From NCBI GenBank assembly GCA_964400675.1, contig CAYNVO010000001.1, positions 186,001 to 250,000 of the forward strand: DNA of 64,000 nucleotides. The letters are read 5' to 3'. Below the pieces are notes generated by a model, which was given only the letters and a program-made list of their open reading frames with translations, did not search any database and was not told the DNA's origin. The number at the start of each line of letters is the position of its first letter. Within the stretch, counting starts at the first letter, position 1. The position numbers were made by a program, and so were the translations under genes. Below are positions 25,521 to 34,488 of this stretch, one piece after another. Origin of the DNA: 9FT-COMBO-48-23 sp964400675. Lineage in GTDB: Bacteria; Chloroflexota; Dehalococcoidia; GIF9; UBA5629.

Positions 25521-26489
25521 ATGTCCATGCCTTTGTCTAATGAAGAGAAGACCTCAAATGTGAACTTGATTAATTGCGGTAAGCTCACCTGGGTTTACAT
25601 TGAGAAGCCGACCAAGCGGGATGTGGAGTACTTAGCTAAGAACTTCAAATTTCATATCCTCAATCTAGACGACGTTTTGAGCCGGGTTCAACGTCCCAAA
25701 ATAGATGAGTATCCCGACCACCTGTTTATGGTGCTTCATTTCCCCGTGTATAACAAGGGGAATCGGGTTACTACACCCAGTGAGGTGGATATATTCATCG
25801 GTGAGACTTACATAGTTACTGTACATAAATCGGGTGATTTGAAGCCGTTGGCTAAGTTTTTCAATGAGTGCCATGTTGACGAGGGTATATGTAGTGCCTA
25901 TATGAGTCGTAGTTCGGGCTTCCTCCTCTACCATATACTGGATAGATTAGTTAATTATTGCTTCCCGATCCTGGACAAGATTGTAGTCAATGCTGAGAAG
26001 TTGGAGGATCTCATTTTTGCCAGGCCGGTTCCAGAAACGGTACATGAAATCATGATGATGCGACGAGACCTTATCTCTTTCCGTCGCGTTATTCACCCTC
26101 AAATCAATGTGGTTGAAGCAATGGAGCGAGAGGAATATCCTTTCTTGAAAGAGGACCAGGATATATATTTTGGCGATATTGCTGACCATATCCGCAAGAT
26201 TTGGGATGGTCTGGAAGATTGTAAGGAAGTAGTCGATGGGTTGGCAGACACCAGCAACTGGCTGACCTCGCATCGGATTCAGGAGGTAATGCGGGTGCTG
26301 ACTATTGTCATGGCGATCATGGCGCCGGCTACTCTCCTCGCCAGCATCTATGGTATGAATGTACATTTACCCGGCGGGTTATCGACTGTGACAGAGGTCA
26401 GCTTTCGGACTTTCTGGATAATAGTTTGTATCATGTTTGGTATTGTCGCAGCTATGCTCTGGTTCTTCCGTCGCAGGCATTGGATTTAG
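25521..26489 (+). CDS. corA: CorA-like divalent metal ion transporter
   Basis: A protein of about 322 residues with a long cytoplasmic N-terminal domain and two C-terminal membrane helices. The first ends with the CorA signature YGMN (in ASIYGMNVHLPGG), which forms the selectivity mouth for Mg2+ (or Co2+/Ni2+) in pentameric CorA channels. The frame is open back to 25401, but the ATG at 25521 gives a normal CorA N-terminus; the extra 40 residues upstream do not look like protein. The C-terminus ends in a basic FFRRRHWI, as usual. It starts a run of plus-strand genes, with the next start 25 bp away. Confidence 0.9.
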   Translation: MSMPLSNEEKTSNVNLINCGKLTWVYIEKPTKRDVEYLAKNFKFHILNLDDVLSRVQRPKIDEYPDHLFMVLHFPVYNKGNRVTTPSEVDIFIGETYIVTVHKSGDLKPLAKFFNECHVDEGICSAYMSRSSGFLLYHILDRLVNYCFPILDKIVVNAEKLEDLIFARPVPETVHEIMMMRRDLISFRRVIHPQINVVEAMEREEYPFLKEDQDIYFGDIADHIRKIWDGLEDCKEVVDGLADTSNWLTSHRIQEVMRVLTIVMAIMAPATLLASIYGMNVHLPGGLSTVTEVSFRTFWIIVCIMFGIVAAMLWFFRRRHWI

Positions 26490-26513
26490 TCGTTGGGTGC
26501 AAGGGTTTTTGCG

Positions 26514-27182
26514 ATGACCTTTTCTCATAGATTTGTAGTGGTAGTGGCACTCTTCGTCACCTGTCTCATAACGGCTAACATTATAATTGCCAAGCAGATA
26601 AGTATCGGTGGCATAATCCTACCGGCAGCGATAATAATTTTCCCTCTGAGCTATATCATCGGTGATGTTCTTACTGAAGTCTATGGGTACCAGCAGGCAC
26701 GGCGTGTAATCTGGCTTGGCTTTTTGTGCAATGCGGTCGCGGTGCTGGCTATCTGGGTAGGTAAGATATTGCCTCCGGCGCCGGTTTTTGAGGCGCAAAG
26801 CGCTTATGAGAGCATTTTGGGTAGCACCCCTCGTTTCCTGTTAGCTTCTTTTGTAGCTTATCTCGCTGGTGAATTTACAAATTCTTTTGTCCTGGCTAAG
26901 ATGAAGATAATCACCAAAGGTCGCTGGTTGTGGACGAGGACCATCGGTTCCACTTTGGTAGGACAGGGTGTCGATACTGTGGTAGTTCTAACCATTGCTT
27001 TTTTGGGGGTGTTGCCTCTTTCTGTGCTGGGCATTATGATTTTGAGCCATTGGCTGGTGAAAACCGTATACGAGACTGTAGCCACTCCATTAACTTATGC
27101 AGCCGTAGGTTATTTGAAGCGGAAAGAAGGCATTGATACCTATGACTATGGGGTTGATTTCAATCCCCTGAGGGTCATTTAG
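26514..27182 (+). CDS. YhhQ-family queuosine-precursor transporter
   Basis: A 222-residue integral membrane protein with about six helices. It carries family hallmarks: ITANIIIAKQI near the start, IIGDVLTEVYGYQQARRVIW, the conserved FTNSFVLAKMK, and GQGVDTVVV. The family (YhhQ/DUF165) imports queuosine precursors such as preQ0 or 7-deazaguanine in E. coli. The ATG at 26514 is preceded by AAGGG; a TTG at 26493 is open but less likely. If correct, this organism salvages a deazaguanine for tRNA modification. No queuosine gene is adjacent. Confidence 0.85.
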   Translation: MTFSHRFVVVVALFVTCLITANIIIAKQISIGGIILPAAIIIFPLSYIIGDVLTEVYGYQQARRVIWLGFLCNAVAVLAIWVGKILPPAPVFEAQSAYESILGSTPRFLLASFVAYLAGEFTNSFVLAKMKIITKGRWLWTRTIGSTLVGQGVDTVVVLTIAFLGVLPLSVLGIMILSHWLVKTVYETVATPLTYAAVGYLKRKEGIDTYDYGVDFNPLRVI

Positions 27183-27201
27183 TGGCTGGGTGAGATAGGT
27201 T

Positions 27202-27681
27202 GTGGAGATTAAGTTTATAGTTGATAATAATGTTGGGAAACTGGCAAAGTGGTTGAGGATAATGGGCTACGATGCCTTGCTTTTCACGGAAGAGGATGAT
27301 GGCAGGATGGTCAAATTAGCCCTGGCGCAGGACAGGGTAATCTTGACTAAAGACAGGCAAATTATGAGACGTCGGCTGGTTACCAGCGGCAGACTTAAAG
27401 CTGTTCTCATTGAGGATGATGACCCTAAGGAGCAATTGCGCCAGATTGTTAAAGCCTTGAACTTAGACTATCAGTTTAGGCCATTCTCTATTTGCCTCGA
27501 ATGTAATCAAAACCTGGTGGAGAGAGACAAGGAGAAGGTGCGAGATTTAGTCCCGCCTCACGTTTTTAAAACACAGGACCTGTATATGGAGTGTCCGTCC
27601 TGTCATCGTGTTTACTGGCGGGGAACGCACTGGCAGGCAATGAGTCAGGAACTGGAGAAATTTACGGTGCAAAAGCAATGA
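27202..27681 (+). CDS. Mut7-C (PIN-like) RNase domain protein with zinc ribbon
   Basis: A 159-residue protein of the Mut7-C type. The N-terminal half is a PIN-like fold with acidic residues in FIVDNNVGKLAKWLR, FTEEDDGRM and LTKDRQIM. The C-terminal half has a zinc-ribbon-like set of cysteines (CLECN and CPSCH). The domain is found in nematode Mut-7 exonuclease and in many small prokaryotic proteins thought to be ribonucleases. The GTG start at 27202 lies 20 bp after the previous gene. No substrate can be named. Confidence 0.85.
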   Translation: MEIKFIVDNNVGKLAKWLRIMGYDALLFTEEDDGRMVKLALAQDRVILTKDRQIMRRRLVTSGRLKAVLIEDDDPKEQLRQIVKALNLDYQFRPFSICLECNQNLVERDKEKVRDLVPPHVFKTQDLYMECPSCHRVYWRGTHWQAMSQELEKFTVQKQ

Positions 27682-27696
27682 ACGGCAAGTCTTAAG

Positions 27697-27763
27697 CTGT
27701 CACCCTGAGCGATAGCGAAGGGTCTCTAGATTCTTCGGTCGCTTCGCTTCCTCAGAATGACAG
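27697..27763. repeat. Palindromic intergenic repeat, copy B
   Basis: CTGTCACCCTGAGCGATAGC at one end and CTCAGAATGACAG at the other form an imperfect inverted repeat around AGATTCTTCGG. It fills most of the gap between the Mut7-C gene and nnr. Confidence 0.85.
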
Positions 27764-27803
27764 GTGGAATTATTGGATAAACTATATAAGGCGGATTGGA
27801 GTT

Positions 27804-29372
27804 ATGAAGGTTGTCACTGCGGAGCAGATGCGTAAGATAGACCGCAGCGCTGCCAATATCGGTTTGCCCACCGAGAAATTGATGGAGAATGCCGGGCGGG
27901 CTGTAGCCGAGGAGACAAGGAAGCTTATCGGTAGTGTTATCGGCAAGCGTATCCTGGTCATAGTTGGTACAGGGAATAATGGAGGAGATGGCCTTGTGGC
28001 AGGCCGTTATCTTGATGATTGGGGGGTTGAGGTCAGTCTCTACCTGTGCAAGCAACGTTCAGCAGATGACAAGAACCTGAAGCTAGCTAAGGAGCGAGGC
28101 ATAACTACCGTTCAAGCTGATCAAGATGGTGATTTAGCCAGGCTGGATAGCCTTTTAGGTTCTTCAGAAGTGGCAATAGACGCTGTCTTCGGTACAGGCA
28201 GGAGCCGGGCTGTTGATGGTGTTTTTAAGGAAGTGCTGACCAGGGTGATGAAGGCTAAACAGGAGAATCCAGAGCTTTTGCTTGTCGCTGTGGATGTACC
28301 CTCGGGACTTGATCCTGATACCGGGATTGTCGACCCAAGCTGCCCCTATGCTGATGCCACTGTTACTCTTGGTTATCCCAAGCCTGGATTATTTAACTTC
28401 CCCGGTGCTGAAAGGGCTGGTAAAGTTATCATAGCTGACATTGGCATACCGCCGAGTCTTGCAGAGAATATACCGACCGAGCTAATCGCCGAAGACTGGG
28501 TTAAATCGGTGTTGCCTGAGCGTCCTCTCAGTGCCAATAAAGGGAGCTTCGGCAAAGTGCTGGTAGTTGCTGGCTCAATCAATTATATCGGAGCTGCTTA
28601 TCTTGCCTGTACGGGAGCAGCCAGGGTGGGAGCTGGTCTGGTAACATTGTCTACTGCCTCGAGCTTGCAGCCAATTCTGGCAGCGAGAATGACCGAGGTA
28701 ACTTATGCTCCTTTGCCAGAGGCTGAAGCCGGCATAATTGCGTCTAAAGCAGCATCTGTTCTAAGACAATGGTTGCCCGGATATGAAGTCTTGCTTATGG
28801 GTTGTGGACTGGGACAAAAGGCTCAGGTTGCAGAATTCGTAAAGTCTGTTCTGTTTGGCTTGGTGCCAGGTTCTTCTCCAGCCATGGTTATTGATGCTGA
28901 TGCTTTGAATGCGCTAGCCCAGATACCAGATTGGTGGCAGAAGCTGAGTCAGGATGCTATACTTACGCCACATCCGGGTGAGATGGCACGGCTGACTGGA
29001 GTTTCGGTGGATGAGGTGCAGAGGCAGCGTCTTGATATTGCCCGGAAAGCAGCTATGGAGTGGCGAAAAGTGGTTGTGCTTAAAGGGGCATATACTGTTG
29101 TGGCAGCATCTGATGGTCGCGCTAGAATCAGTCAGATAGCTAACTCGGGGTTAGCCTCTGCAGGAACTGGTGATGTGCTTAGCGGTGTAATTGCCGGATT
29201 GGTGGCTCAAGGCCTATCTCTCTTCGATGCTGCAGCTTGCGGTGTTTATCTTCATGGTCAGGCTGGAGAAATAGTGAGGCGGGAGATGGGTGATGCCGGG
29301 ATGCTGGCTGGTGACCTTTTACCAGCCTTACCTAAAGTAATAATGAGACTTAAACAGTTAGAAACGTCTTAA
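27804..29372 (+). CDS. nnr: Bifunctional NAD(P)H-hydrate epimerase / ADP-dependent dehydratase
   Basis: A 522-residue fusion that repairs hydrated NADH/NADPH (NADHX). The N-terminal YjeF epimerase domain (about 1-215) has GTGNNGGDGLVAGR. The C-terminal ribokinase-like dehydratase domain (about 240-515) has LTPHPGEMARL and the nucleotide-binding SAGTGDVLSG. Length is that of the fused family. The ATG at 27804 lies just after a repeat element. It leads a metabolic run with coaX and coaBC, with 15 bp to the coaX start. Confidence 0.95.
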   Translation: MKVVTAEQMRKIDRSAANIGLPTEKLMENAGRAVAEETRKLIGSVIGKRILVIVGTGNNGGDGLVAGRYLDDWGVEVSLYLCKQRSADDKNLKLAKERGITTVQADQDGDLARLDSLLGSSEVAIDAVFGTGRSRAVDGVFKEVLTRVMKAKQENPELLLVAVDVPSGLDPDTGIVDPSCPYADATVTLGYPKPGLFNFPGAERAGKVIIADIGIPPSLAENIPTELIAEDWVKSVLPERPLSANKGSFGKVLVVAGSINYIGAAYLACTGAARVGAGLVTLSTASSLQPILAARMTEVTYAPLPEAEAGIIASKAASVLRQWLPGYEVLLMGCGLGQKAQVAEFVKSVLFGLVPGSSPAMVIDADALNALAQIPDWWQKLSQDAILTPHPGEMARLTGVSVDEVQRQRLDIARKAAMEWRKVVVLKGAYTVVAASDGRARISQIANSGLASAGTGDVLSGVIAGLVAQGLSLFDAAACGVYLHGQAGEIVRREMGDAGMLAGDLLPALPKVIMRLKQLETS

Positions 29373-29387
29373 GGTTTGGCGGGTGTA

Positions 29388-30161
29388 ATGTTATTGGCTG
29401 TTGATGTTGGCAATACGAACATAACTATTGGCATCTTTGATGGTAGTAAGTTGAAGGCTACCTGGAGGGTGGCTACTGGTGTTCATCGCATGGCAGATGA
29501 GTATGCCAGCTTGATGCTGAATCTTTTCGAGCGTCAGGGTATTTCTGCCTCGAAAATTACTGATGCGATATTGTGCAGTGTTGTTCCTCCGCTGGTAGGA
29601 GTTTTCGAGGAGATGTGCCGGCGCTATCTAAAAGTTTCTCCTTTAGTGATAGAAGCGGGCGTCAAGACAGGAGTGCGAATCTCTATGGATAATCCAAGGG
29701 AGGTTGGCACTGACCGAATAGTGAATGCGGTAGCCGCTCATCATCTATACGGTGGCGCGGTTATTGTTATTGACCTGGGAACTGCTACAACCTTTGATGC
29801 TGTATCTGAGGAGGGTGATTATCTTGGTGGTGCTATTGCCCCCGGAATTGCTATTGCCACTGAAGCTTTGTTTTCTCGAACTGCCGTGCTGCCCCGGGTG
29901 GAATTGACTCATCCCAAACGGGCTATCGGCAGGAGTACAGTAGCAGCTATGCAATCCGGTATAGTTTTTGGTTATGCCGGGTTGATTGAAGGTATAGTAA
30001 CTCGCATTCAGGAGGAGCTGGGTGGTAAAGCAAAGGTGGTGGCTACGGGTGGCTATGCCGAGCTTCTGGCTCGGGAAACATCGGCAATCGAAGAAGTAAA
30101 TCCTGACCTGACGCTTATAGGTCTGCGTTTAATCTATGAGATGAACAAGGAAAAGGATTAG
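29388..30161 (+). CDS. coaX: Type III pantothenate kinase
   Basis: A 257-residue kinase of the ASKHA fold, first step of coenzyme A synthesis from pantothenate. Motifs: DVGNTNI at residues 6-12 (phosphate 1 loop), GTDRIVNAVAAHHLYGG, VIVIDLGTATTFDAVS, and GGAIAPG. The ATG at 29388 gives the standard N-terminus LLAVDVGNTN; the open frame extends only four codons further to a TTG. The stop is 4 bp from the coaBC start, so the CoA genes are coupled. Confidence 0.96.
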   Translation: MLLAVDVGNTNITIGIFDGSKLKATWRVATGVHRMADEYASLMLNLFERQGISASKITDAILCSVVPPLVGVFEEMCRRYLKVSPLVIEAGVKTGVRISMDNPREVGTDRIVNAVAAHHLYGGAVIVIDLGTATTFDAVSEEGDYLGGAIAPGIAIATEALFSRTAVLPRVELTHPKRAIGRSTVAAMQSGIVFGYAGLIEGIVTRIQEELGGKAKVVATGGYAELLARETSAIEEVNPDLTLIGLRLIYEMNKEKD

Positions 30162-30165
30162 GGAT

Positions 30166-31362
30166 ATGGGACTGAATGGTAAGACTGTAGTATTGGGGGT
30201 AACCGGCAGTATCGCTGCTTATAAAGCCGCCGAACTAGCCAGCCAGTTGACGCAAGCAGGGGCTAGAGTTGAGGTGATTATGACCGCAGCCGCTACCGAG
30301 TTTGTGACACCGCTGACCTTCCGTAATATTACCGGCAGGCCTGTGGTTACCAAGATGTTCGAGCTGGCTTCTGAATACAGCGTGGAGCATGTAGCTTTAG
30401 CCCAAGCCGCTGATGTGGTGGTTATAGCTCCAGCTACGGCGGACATTATTGCCAGGATAGCTGCCGGCATCGCTGATGACATGCTCTGCTGCACTGTGCT
30501 GGCGACAAAGGCATCTGTTATTGTGGCTCCAGCGATGCATGCTGGCATGTATGAGAACCGAGTAACTCAAGATAATCTGGCTAAGCTGAAGGCTCGCGGT
30601 TTCACCATGGTCGGCCCTGATTATGGCAGGCTTGCCTCAGGTGGCATGGGCCTTGGTCGCCTTGTCGATGTAAACGAAATTTTAGGTGCTATCCGCCAGG
30701 TTTTGGGTATTAGCAATGACCTGTCTGCCAAACGAATTGTGGTCACTGCTGGCGGCACCCAGGAACCTGTCGACCCGGTTCGCTGCTTGACTAATCGCTC
30801 TTCCGGCAAGATGGGTTATGCGCTGGCTGAAGCTGCCAGAGACCGTGGTGCTCAGGTAACACTGGTCAGTGCTCCCAGTGCTCTTTTAAAACCGACTGGC
30901 ATAGATATGGTCAATGTTGGCACGGCTCAGGATATGCATGATGCGGTTAAGAAGGCTGTAGCTAAAGCTGATGTCTTGATAATGGCAGCGGCGGTGGCTG
31001 ATTACCGTCCCAGCAAGGTCTCTAAAAATAAGATTAAGCGGGAGCGAGCTTCTGGCTTGATTCTGGAATTGGAGAGGACGCCCGATATCCTCGGTGAGGT
31101 TAAGGGAAAATTCCTGCGCGTAGGCTTTGCTGCTGAAAGTGAAAATCTGGTAGCTAATGCCAAAGGCAAGCTTGAAAAGAAGCGACTCGACCTTATCGTT
31201 GCCAATGACATAACAGCTAAGGATAGCGGCATCGGCGCAGACACCAACCAGGTGGTGATAATTGACAGTAAGGGTAAGGTCGAGAAATTACCCCTATTGC
31301 CCAAGCGGGAAGTGGCGGACAGGATTCTGGACAGGGTGGTCCAGTTTTTAGCCAAAGGATAG
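30166..31362 (+). CDS. coaBC: Bifunctional phosphopantothenoylcysteine decarboxylase/synthetase
   Basis: A 398-residue CoaBC (Dfp) protein that makes phosphopantothenoylcysteine and decarboxylates it to phosphopantetheine. The flavin-dependent decarboxylase part (~1-175) shows GVTGSIAAYKAAEL and the active-site His75. At positions matching E. coli Dfp, Asn125 is His (PAMHAGMY) and the flap cysteine 158 is Ser (LASGGMGLGR). The synthetase part (~185-395) has VTAGGTQEPVDPVRCLTN, SSGKMGYALAE and a lysine-rich SKNKIKR. The normal partner coaX is directly upstream. The two substitutions deserve attention but may define a known subfamily. Confidence 0.95.
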   Translation: MGLNGKTVVLGVTGSIAAYKAAELASQLTQAGARVEVIMTAAATEFVTPLTFRNITGRPVVTKMFELASEYSVEHVALAQAADVVVIAPATADIIARIAAGIADDMLCCTVLATKASVIVAPAMHAGMYENRVTQDNLAKLKARGFTMVGPDYGRLASGGMGLGRLVDVNEILGAIRQVLGISNDLSAKRIVVTAGGTQEPVDPVRCLTNRSSGKMGYALAEAARDRGAQVTLVSAPSALLKPTGIDMVNVGTAQDMHDAVKKAVAKADVLIMAAAVADYRPSKVSKNKIKRERASGLILELERTPDILGEVKGKFLRVGFAAESENLVANAKGKLEKKRLDLIVANDITAKDSGIGADTNQVVIIDSKGKVEKLPLLPKREVADRILDRVVQFLAKG

Positions 31363-31429
31363 TTGCACTTTAGGGTTTTGGAGGTAGTGTGGTGGGCGAC
31401 CCTGAGGGGTCGCATTTTAACAATAAATT

Positions 31430-31523
31430 GTCACTCTGAGCGGAGCGAAGAGTCTAAAAATAGAGATTCTTCGGTCGCTCCGCTCCCTCAGAATGACAGG
31501 GGACGGAGGGCTCAGAATGACAG
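31430..31523. repeat. Palindromic intergenic repeat, copy C
   Basis: TGTCACTCTGAGCGGAGCGA pairs with TCGCTCCGCTCCCTCAGAATGACAG-like sequence across AGATTCTTCGG, and an extra half-repeat GGCTCAGAATGACAG follows. It occupies the leader region of valS. Apart from this element the 219-bp gap holds nothing recognisable; no T-box specifier or antiterminator was found. Confidence 0.85.
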
Positions 31524-31581
31524 AGAGTGAGTTACCTGATAGTCGTTTATCCAAGTTAAAGCATGGGAGAAATGTTAAAGT

Positions 31582-34245
31582 ATGTCTGAAATTCCAAAGG
31601 CTTATGAGCCAGCTCAAGTTGAGCAGAAGTGGTATAGCTTCTGGATGGAGCATGGCTACTTCACTCCGAAGATAGACCGTAAAAAGAAACCTTTCGTTAT
31701 CATAATGCCGCCGCCAAATGTCACCGGCGAGCTTCATCTGGGGCACGCGCTGACAGCTACGCTGGAAGATATTATGATTAGATGGCACCGGATGAAAGGC
31801 GAGGCTGCGCTGTGGCTGCCTGGAGTTGACCACGCTGGCATCGCCACTCAGGTTATTGTAGAACAGAAGCTGGCTGAGCAGGGACTTGACCGTCATAAAT
31901 TAGGCAGGGAGAAGTTTATCGAGCGTGTCTGGGAGTGGGTGAAGAAGTCACGGCAATCTATTACATATCAGCACCAGAGGCTTGGGGCTTCCTGTGACTG
32001 GACACGCGAGCGGTTTACTCTTGACGATGCGCCCAGCCTGGCGGTACGGACTGCCTTTGTCCGGTTATACAATAAAGGCTTGATTTATCGAGGCGAGCGT
32101 ATTGTCAACTGGTGTCCACGCTGCCAGACGGCACTTTCTGATTTGGAAGTCCAGCATAAAGACATAACAGGCAATCTCTATTATCTTCGCTATCCCATGG
32201 CTGAAGGCGATGGCTTTGTCACCGTGGCTACTACGCGCCCGGAGACCTACCTGGGTGATACCGCTGTGGCGGTAAATCCAGATGATGCACGCTTCAAGGC
32301 TGTAGTGGGCAAGAAGGTCGTGCTTCCAGTTATCGGCAGGGTGATTTCTGTTATTGCTGATAGCGCTGTTGACCCCACGTTCGGCACCGGCGCAGTCAAG
32401 ATTACCCCGGGCCATGACCCGGTTGACTTCGAGATGTCGGAGCGACAGCATTTGCCGATAGTGAAGATATTGAACCCTGATGCCACCATGAACGAGCAAG
32501 CTGGTCCTTATGCCGGGCTCGACCGCTTTGTCTGCCGGAAGAAGGTATTGGCTGACTTTGAAAAGGCCGGGCTGCTGGAGAAAATTGAACAGCATCATCA
32601 TTCGGTGGGGCACTGCGGTCGCTGTCAGACCATGGTGGAGCCTGAAGTTAGCAAACAGTGGTTTGTCAAAGTGGCACCACTGGCTGTAGCGGCAATTCAA
32701 TCTGTCACCGACGGTCGGGTTGCCATAGTGCCGGAACGCTTTACCAAGGTCTATATCAACTGGATGGAGAATATACGTGACTGGTGCATCAGCCGGCAGC
32801 TTTGGTGGGGACACCGCATACCGGTGTGGTATTGCCAGAAATGCAATGAGCTGACGGTGGCTATCGACGAACCTTCAACCTGTAGCCACTGCGGCTCCAA
32901 AGATATAGTTCAGGACCCTGACGTGCTCGATACATGGTTTAGCTCGGCGCTCTGGCCGCATTCGACTTTAGGCTGGCCTGAGGATACCGAGGACTTGAGG
33001 TATTTCTATCCCACATCAGTTATGGAGACAGGCTATGACATTTTGTTTTTCTGGGTTGCCAGGATGATTATGATGGGGCTGGAAGACACCGGCGATATCC
33101 CCTTCCACACTGTCTATCTGCACGGGCTGATTCGGGACGAGAAGGGCGAGAAGATGAGCAAGATGAAGGGGAATGTCCTCAACCCCAACGATGCTATAGA
33201 TGACTATGGCACTGACGCACTTCGCTTTGCCGTTACCACCGGCACTTCTCCGGGGAATGATATAAATCTTGGCCCACATAGATTGGAAGCCGGGCGAAAC
33301 TTTGCCAACAAGATGTGGAATGCCGCCAGGTTTGTCCTGCAAAGCCTTGAAACCAATCCGATAGAGAGCGGAGCCTTAGCGAAGTTAGTGCCCAAACATT
33401 CAGAGCCGATAGAGGACCGCTGGATTCTGAGTCGGCTTAATCGCCTCGCTTCAAGCGTGGATGAGTTGATGGCTAATTTCCAGTTCGGTGAGGCTGAGAG
33501 GCAAATCCACGACTTTTTCTGGGGCGAGCTTTGCGATTGGTACATCGAGATAGCCAAGATCCGGCTGTCCCGGTCAGATTTTTCACCGTTACCTGTACTG
33601 GCGTCGGCGCTGGATACTGCGTTGCGTCTTCTTCATCCATTCATGCCCTTCATCACCGAGGAGCTATGGCAGGGCTTGAAACAGCGTCTGCCTGAAGGCA
33701 GCCTCGATTCAGCTTCAATCATCATTGCGCCGTACCCGATTGGCAATAAGAAATTTATCGACGCTGAGGCTGAGGCGGTGATGGACTCGGTTATAGAAAT
33801 CATCCGCTCCATACGCAATGCCCGGGCTGAGCGCAAGGTGGCAGCAGGCAAATGGATTGAAGCTCGTGTCTATGCCGATGAACTGCAGTCAGCTATAGCC
33901 GTACAGTCCGAGGCTATAGAGATTTTAGCCAAAGCCCGACCGCTGGCTGTTTTGAGTCGCGACCAGCGGCAGACAAAGGAAGAGAAAGCCCTGGTGCTGG
34001 TGCTGAAGGAATCCGAGGTGGTCTTGCCCTGGGCGGGCATGGTTGACATTGCTGCCGAAAAGCGACGTTTGGAGGGGGAAATCAGCACGGTTGAGAAAGA
34101 AATCGACCGCCTGGAGCAAAGGCTCAAGGACTCTGCTTTTGTGTCCAAGGCGCCAGCAGCGGTGGTGGATAAAGAGCGAGGCAAGCTTCAAGCCGGTAAA
34201 GATAAGCTGCTCAGGCTGAAGCAGGAGCTGGCACAAATCGGCTAG
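31582..34245 (+). CDS. valS: Valyl-tRNA synthetase
   Basis: An 887-residue class I aminoacyl-tRNA synthetase charging tRNA-Val. The HIGH-type motif is PPPNVTGELHLGHAL, the KMSKS-type motif is GEKMSKMKGN. The editing domain contains TTRPETYLGDTAVAV, and the WCISRQLWWGHRIPVWYC segment is ValS-typical. A zinc-like cluster is seen (CQKC and CSHC around residue 420), and the C-terminal coiled-coil arm (about 820-885, rich in E/K/L) is complete. Length is typical. The ATG start has a GGGAG about 15 bp upstream. Confidence 0.97.
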   Translation: MSEIPKAYEPAQVEQKWYSFWMEHGYFTPKIDRKKKPFVIIMPPPNVTGELHLGHALTATLEDIMIRWHRMKGEAALWLPGVDHAGIATQVIVEQKLAEQGLDRHKLGREKFIERVWEWVKKSRQSITYQHQRLGASCDWTRERFTLDDAPSLAVRTAFVRLYNKGLIYRGERIVNWCPRCQTALSDLEVQHKDITGNLYYLRYPMAEGDGFVTVATTRPETYLGDTAVAVNPDDARFKAVVGKKVVLPVIGRVISVIADSAVDPTFGTGAVKITPGHDPVDFEMSERQHLPIVKILNPDATMNEQAGPYAGLDRFVCRKKVLADFEKAGLLEKIEQHHHSVGHCGRCQTMVEPEVSKQWFVKVAPLAVAAIQSVTDGRVAIVPERFTKVYINWMENIRDWCISRQLWWGHRIPVWYCQKCNELTVAIDEPSTCSHCGSKDIVQDPDVLDTWFSSALWPHSTLGWPEDTEDLRYFYPTSVMETGYDILFFWVARMIMMGLEDTGDIPFHTVYLHGLIRDEKGEKMSKMKGNVLNPNDAIDDYGTDALRFAVTTGTSPGNDINLGPHRLEAGRNFANKMWNAARFVLQSLETNPIESGALAKLVPKHSEPIEDRWILSRLNRLASSVDELMANFQFGEAERQIHDFFWGELCDWYIEIAKIRLSRSDFSPLPVLASALDTALRLLHPFMPFITEELWQGLKQRLPEGSLDSASIIIAPYPIGNKKFIDAEAEAVMDSVIEIIRSIRNARAERKVAAGKWIEARVYADELQSAIAVQSEAIEILAKARPLAVLSRDQRQTKEEKALVLVLKESEVVLPWAGMVDIAAEKRRLEGEISTVEKEIDRLEQRLKDSAFVSKAPAAVVDKERGKLQAGKDKLLRLKQELAQIG

Positions 34246-34293
34246 TGTAAATTCTAGACCCTAAATGCTAAACAATATCAAAATTCAAGTCGG

Positions 34294-34400
34294 CTGTCAT
34301 CCTGAGCCCTTCGTCGGTAAAACTCCTCAGGATAAACTCTGCGAAGGATCCCCAGGTTAGATGTTGGATTCTTCGTCGCTCCGCTCCTCAGAATGACAGG
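34294..34400. repeat. Palindromic intergenic repeat, copy D (composite)
   Basis: CTGTCATCCTGAGCCCTTCG begins the element and CCTCAGAATGACAGG ends it, with internal CCTCAGGATAAACTCTGCGA and GGATTCTTCGTCGCTCCGCT. It looks like two nested or fused copies between valS and the tam-like gene. A further half-copy (CTCGCAATGACGAG) follows to about 34431. Confidence 0.8.
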
Positions 34401-34488
34401 AAAAAAGATGGGCTCCTCGCAATGACGAGATTGTTTGATATTTGGTGCTTGTGATTTGAGATTTGGGTGTAGGTATGGAGGCTTAAAT

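Noticed and set aside
31363..31581. T-box riboswitch before valS
   Set aside because: The leader holds a dispersed palindrome, but I found neither the T-box sequence nor a specifier loop arrangement.
32065..32814. 249-codon minus-strand frame opposite valS
   Set aside because: It is antisense to conserved valS sequence and its translation resembles no protein.
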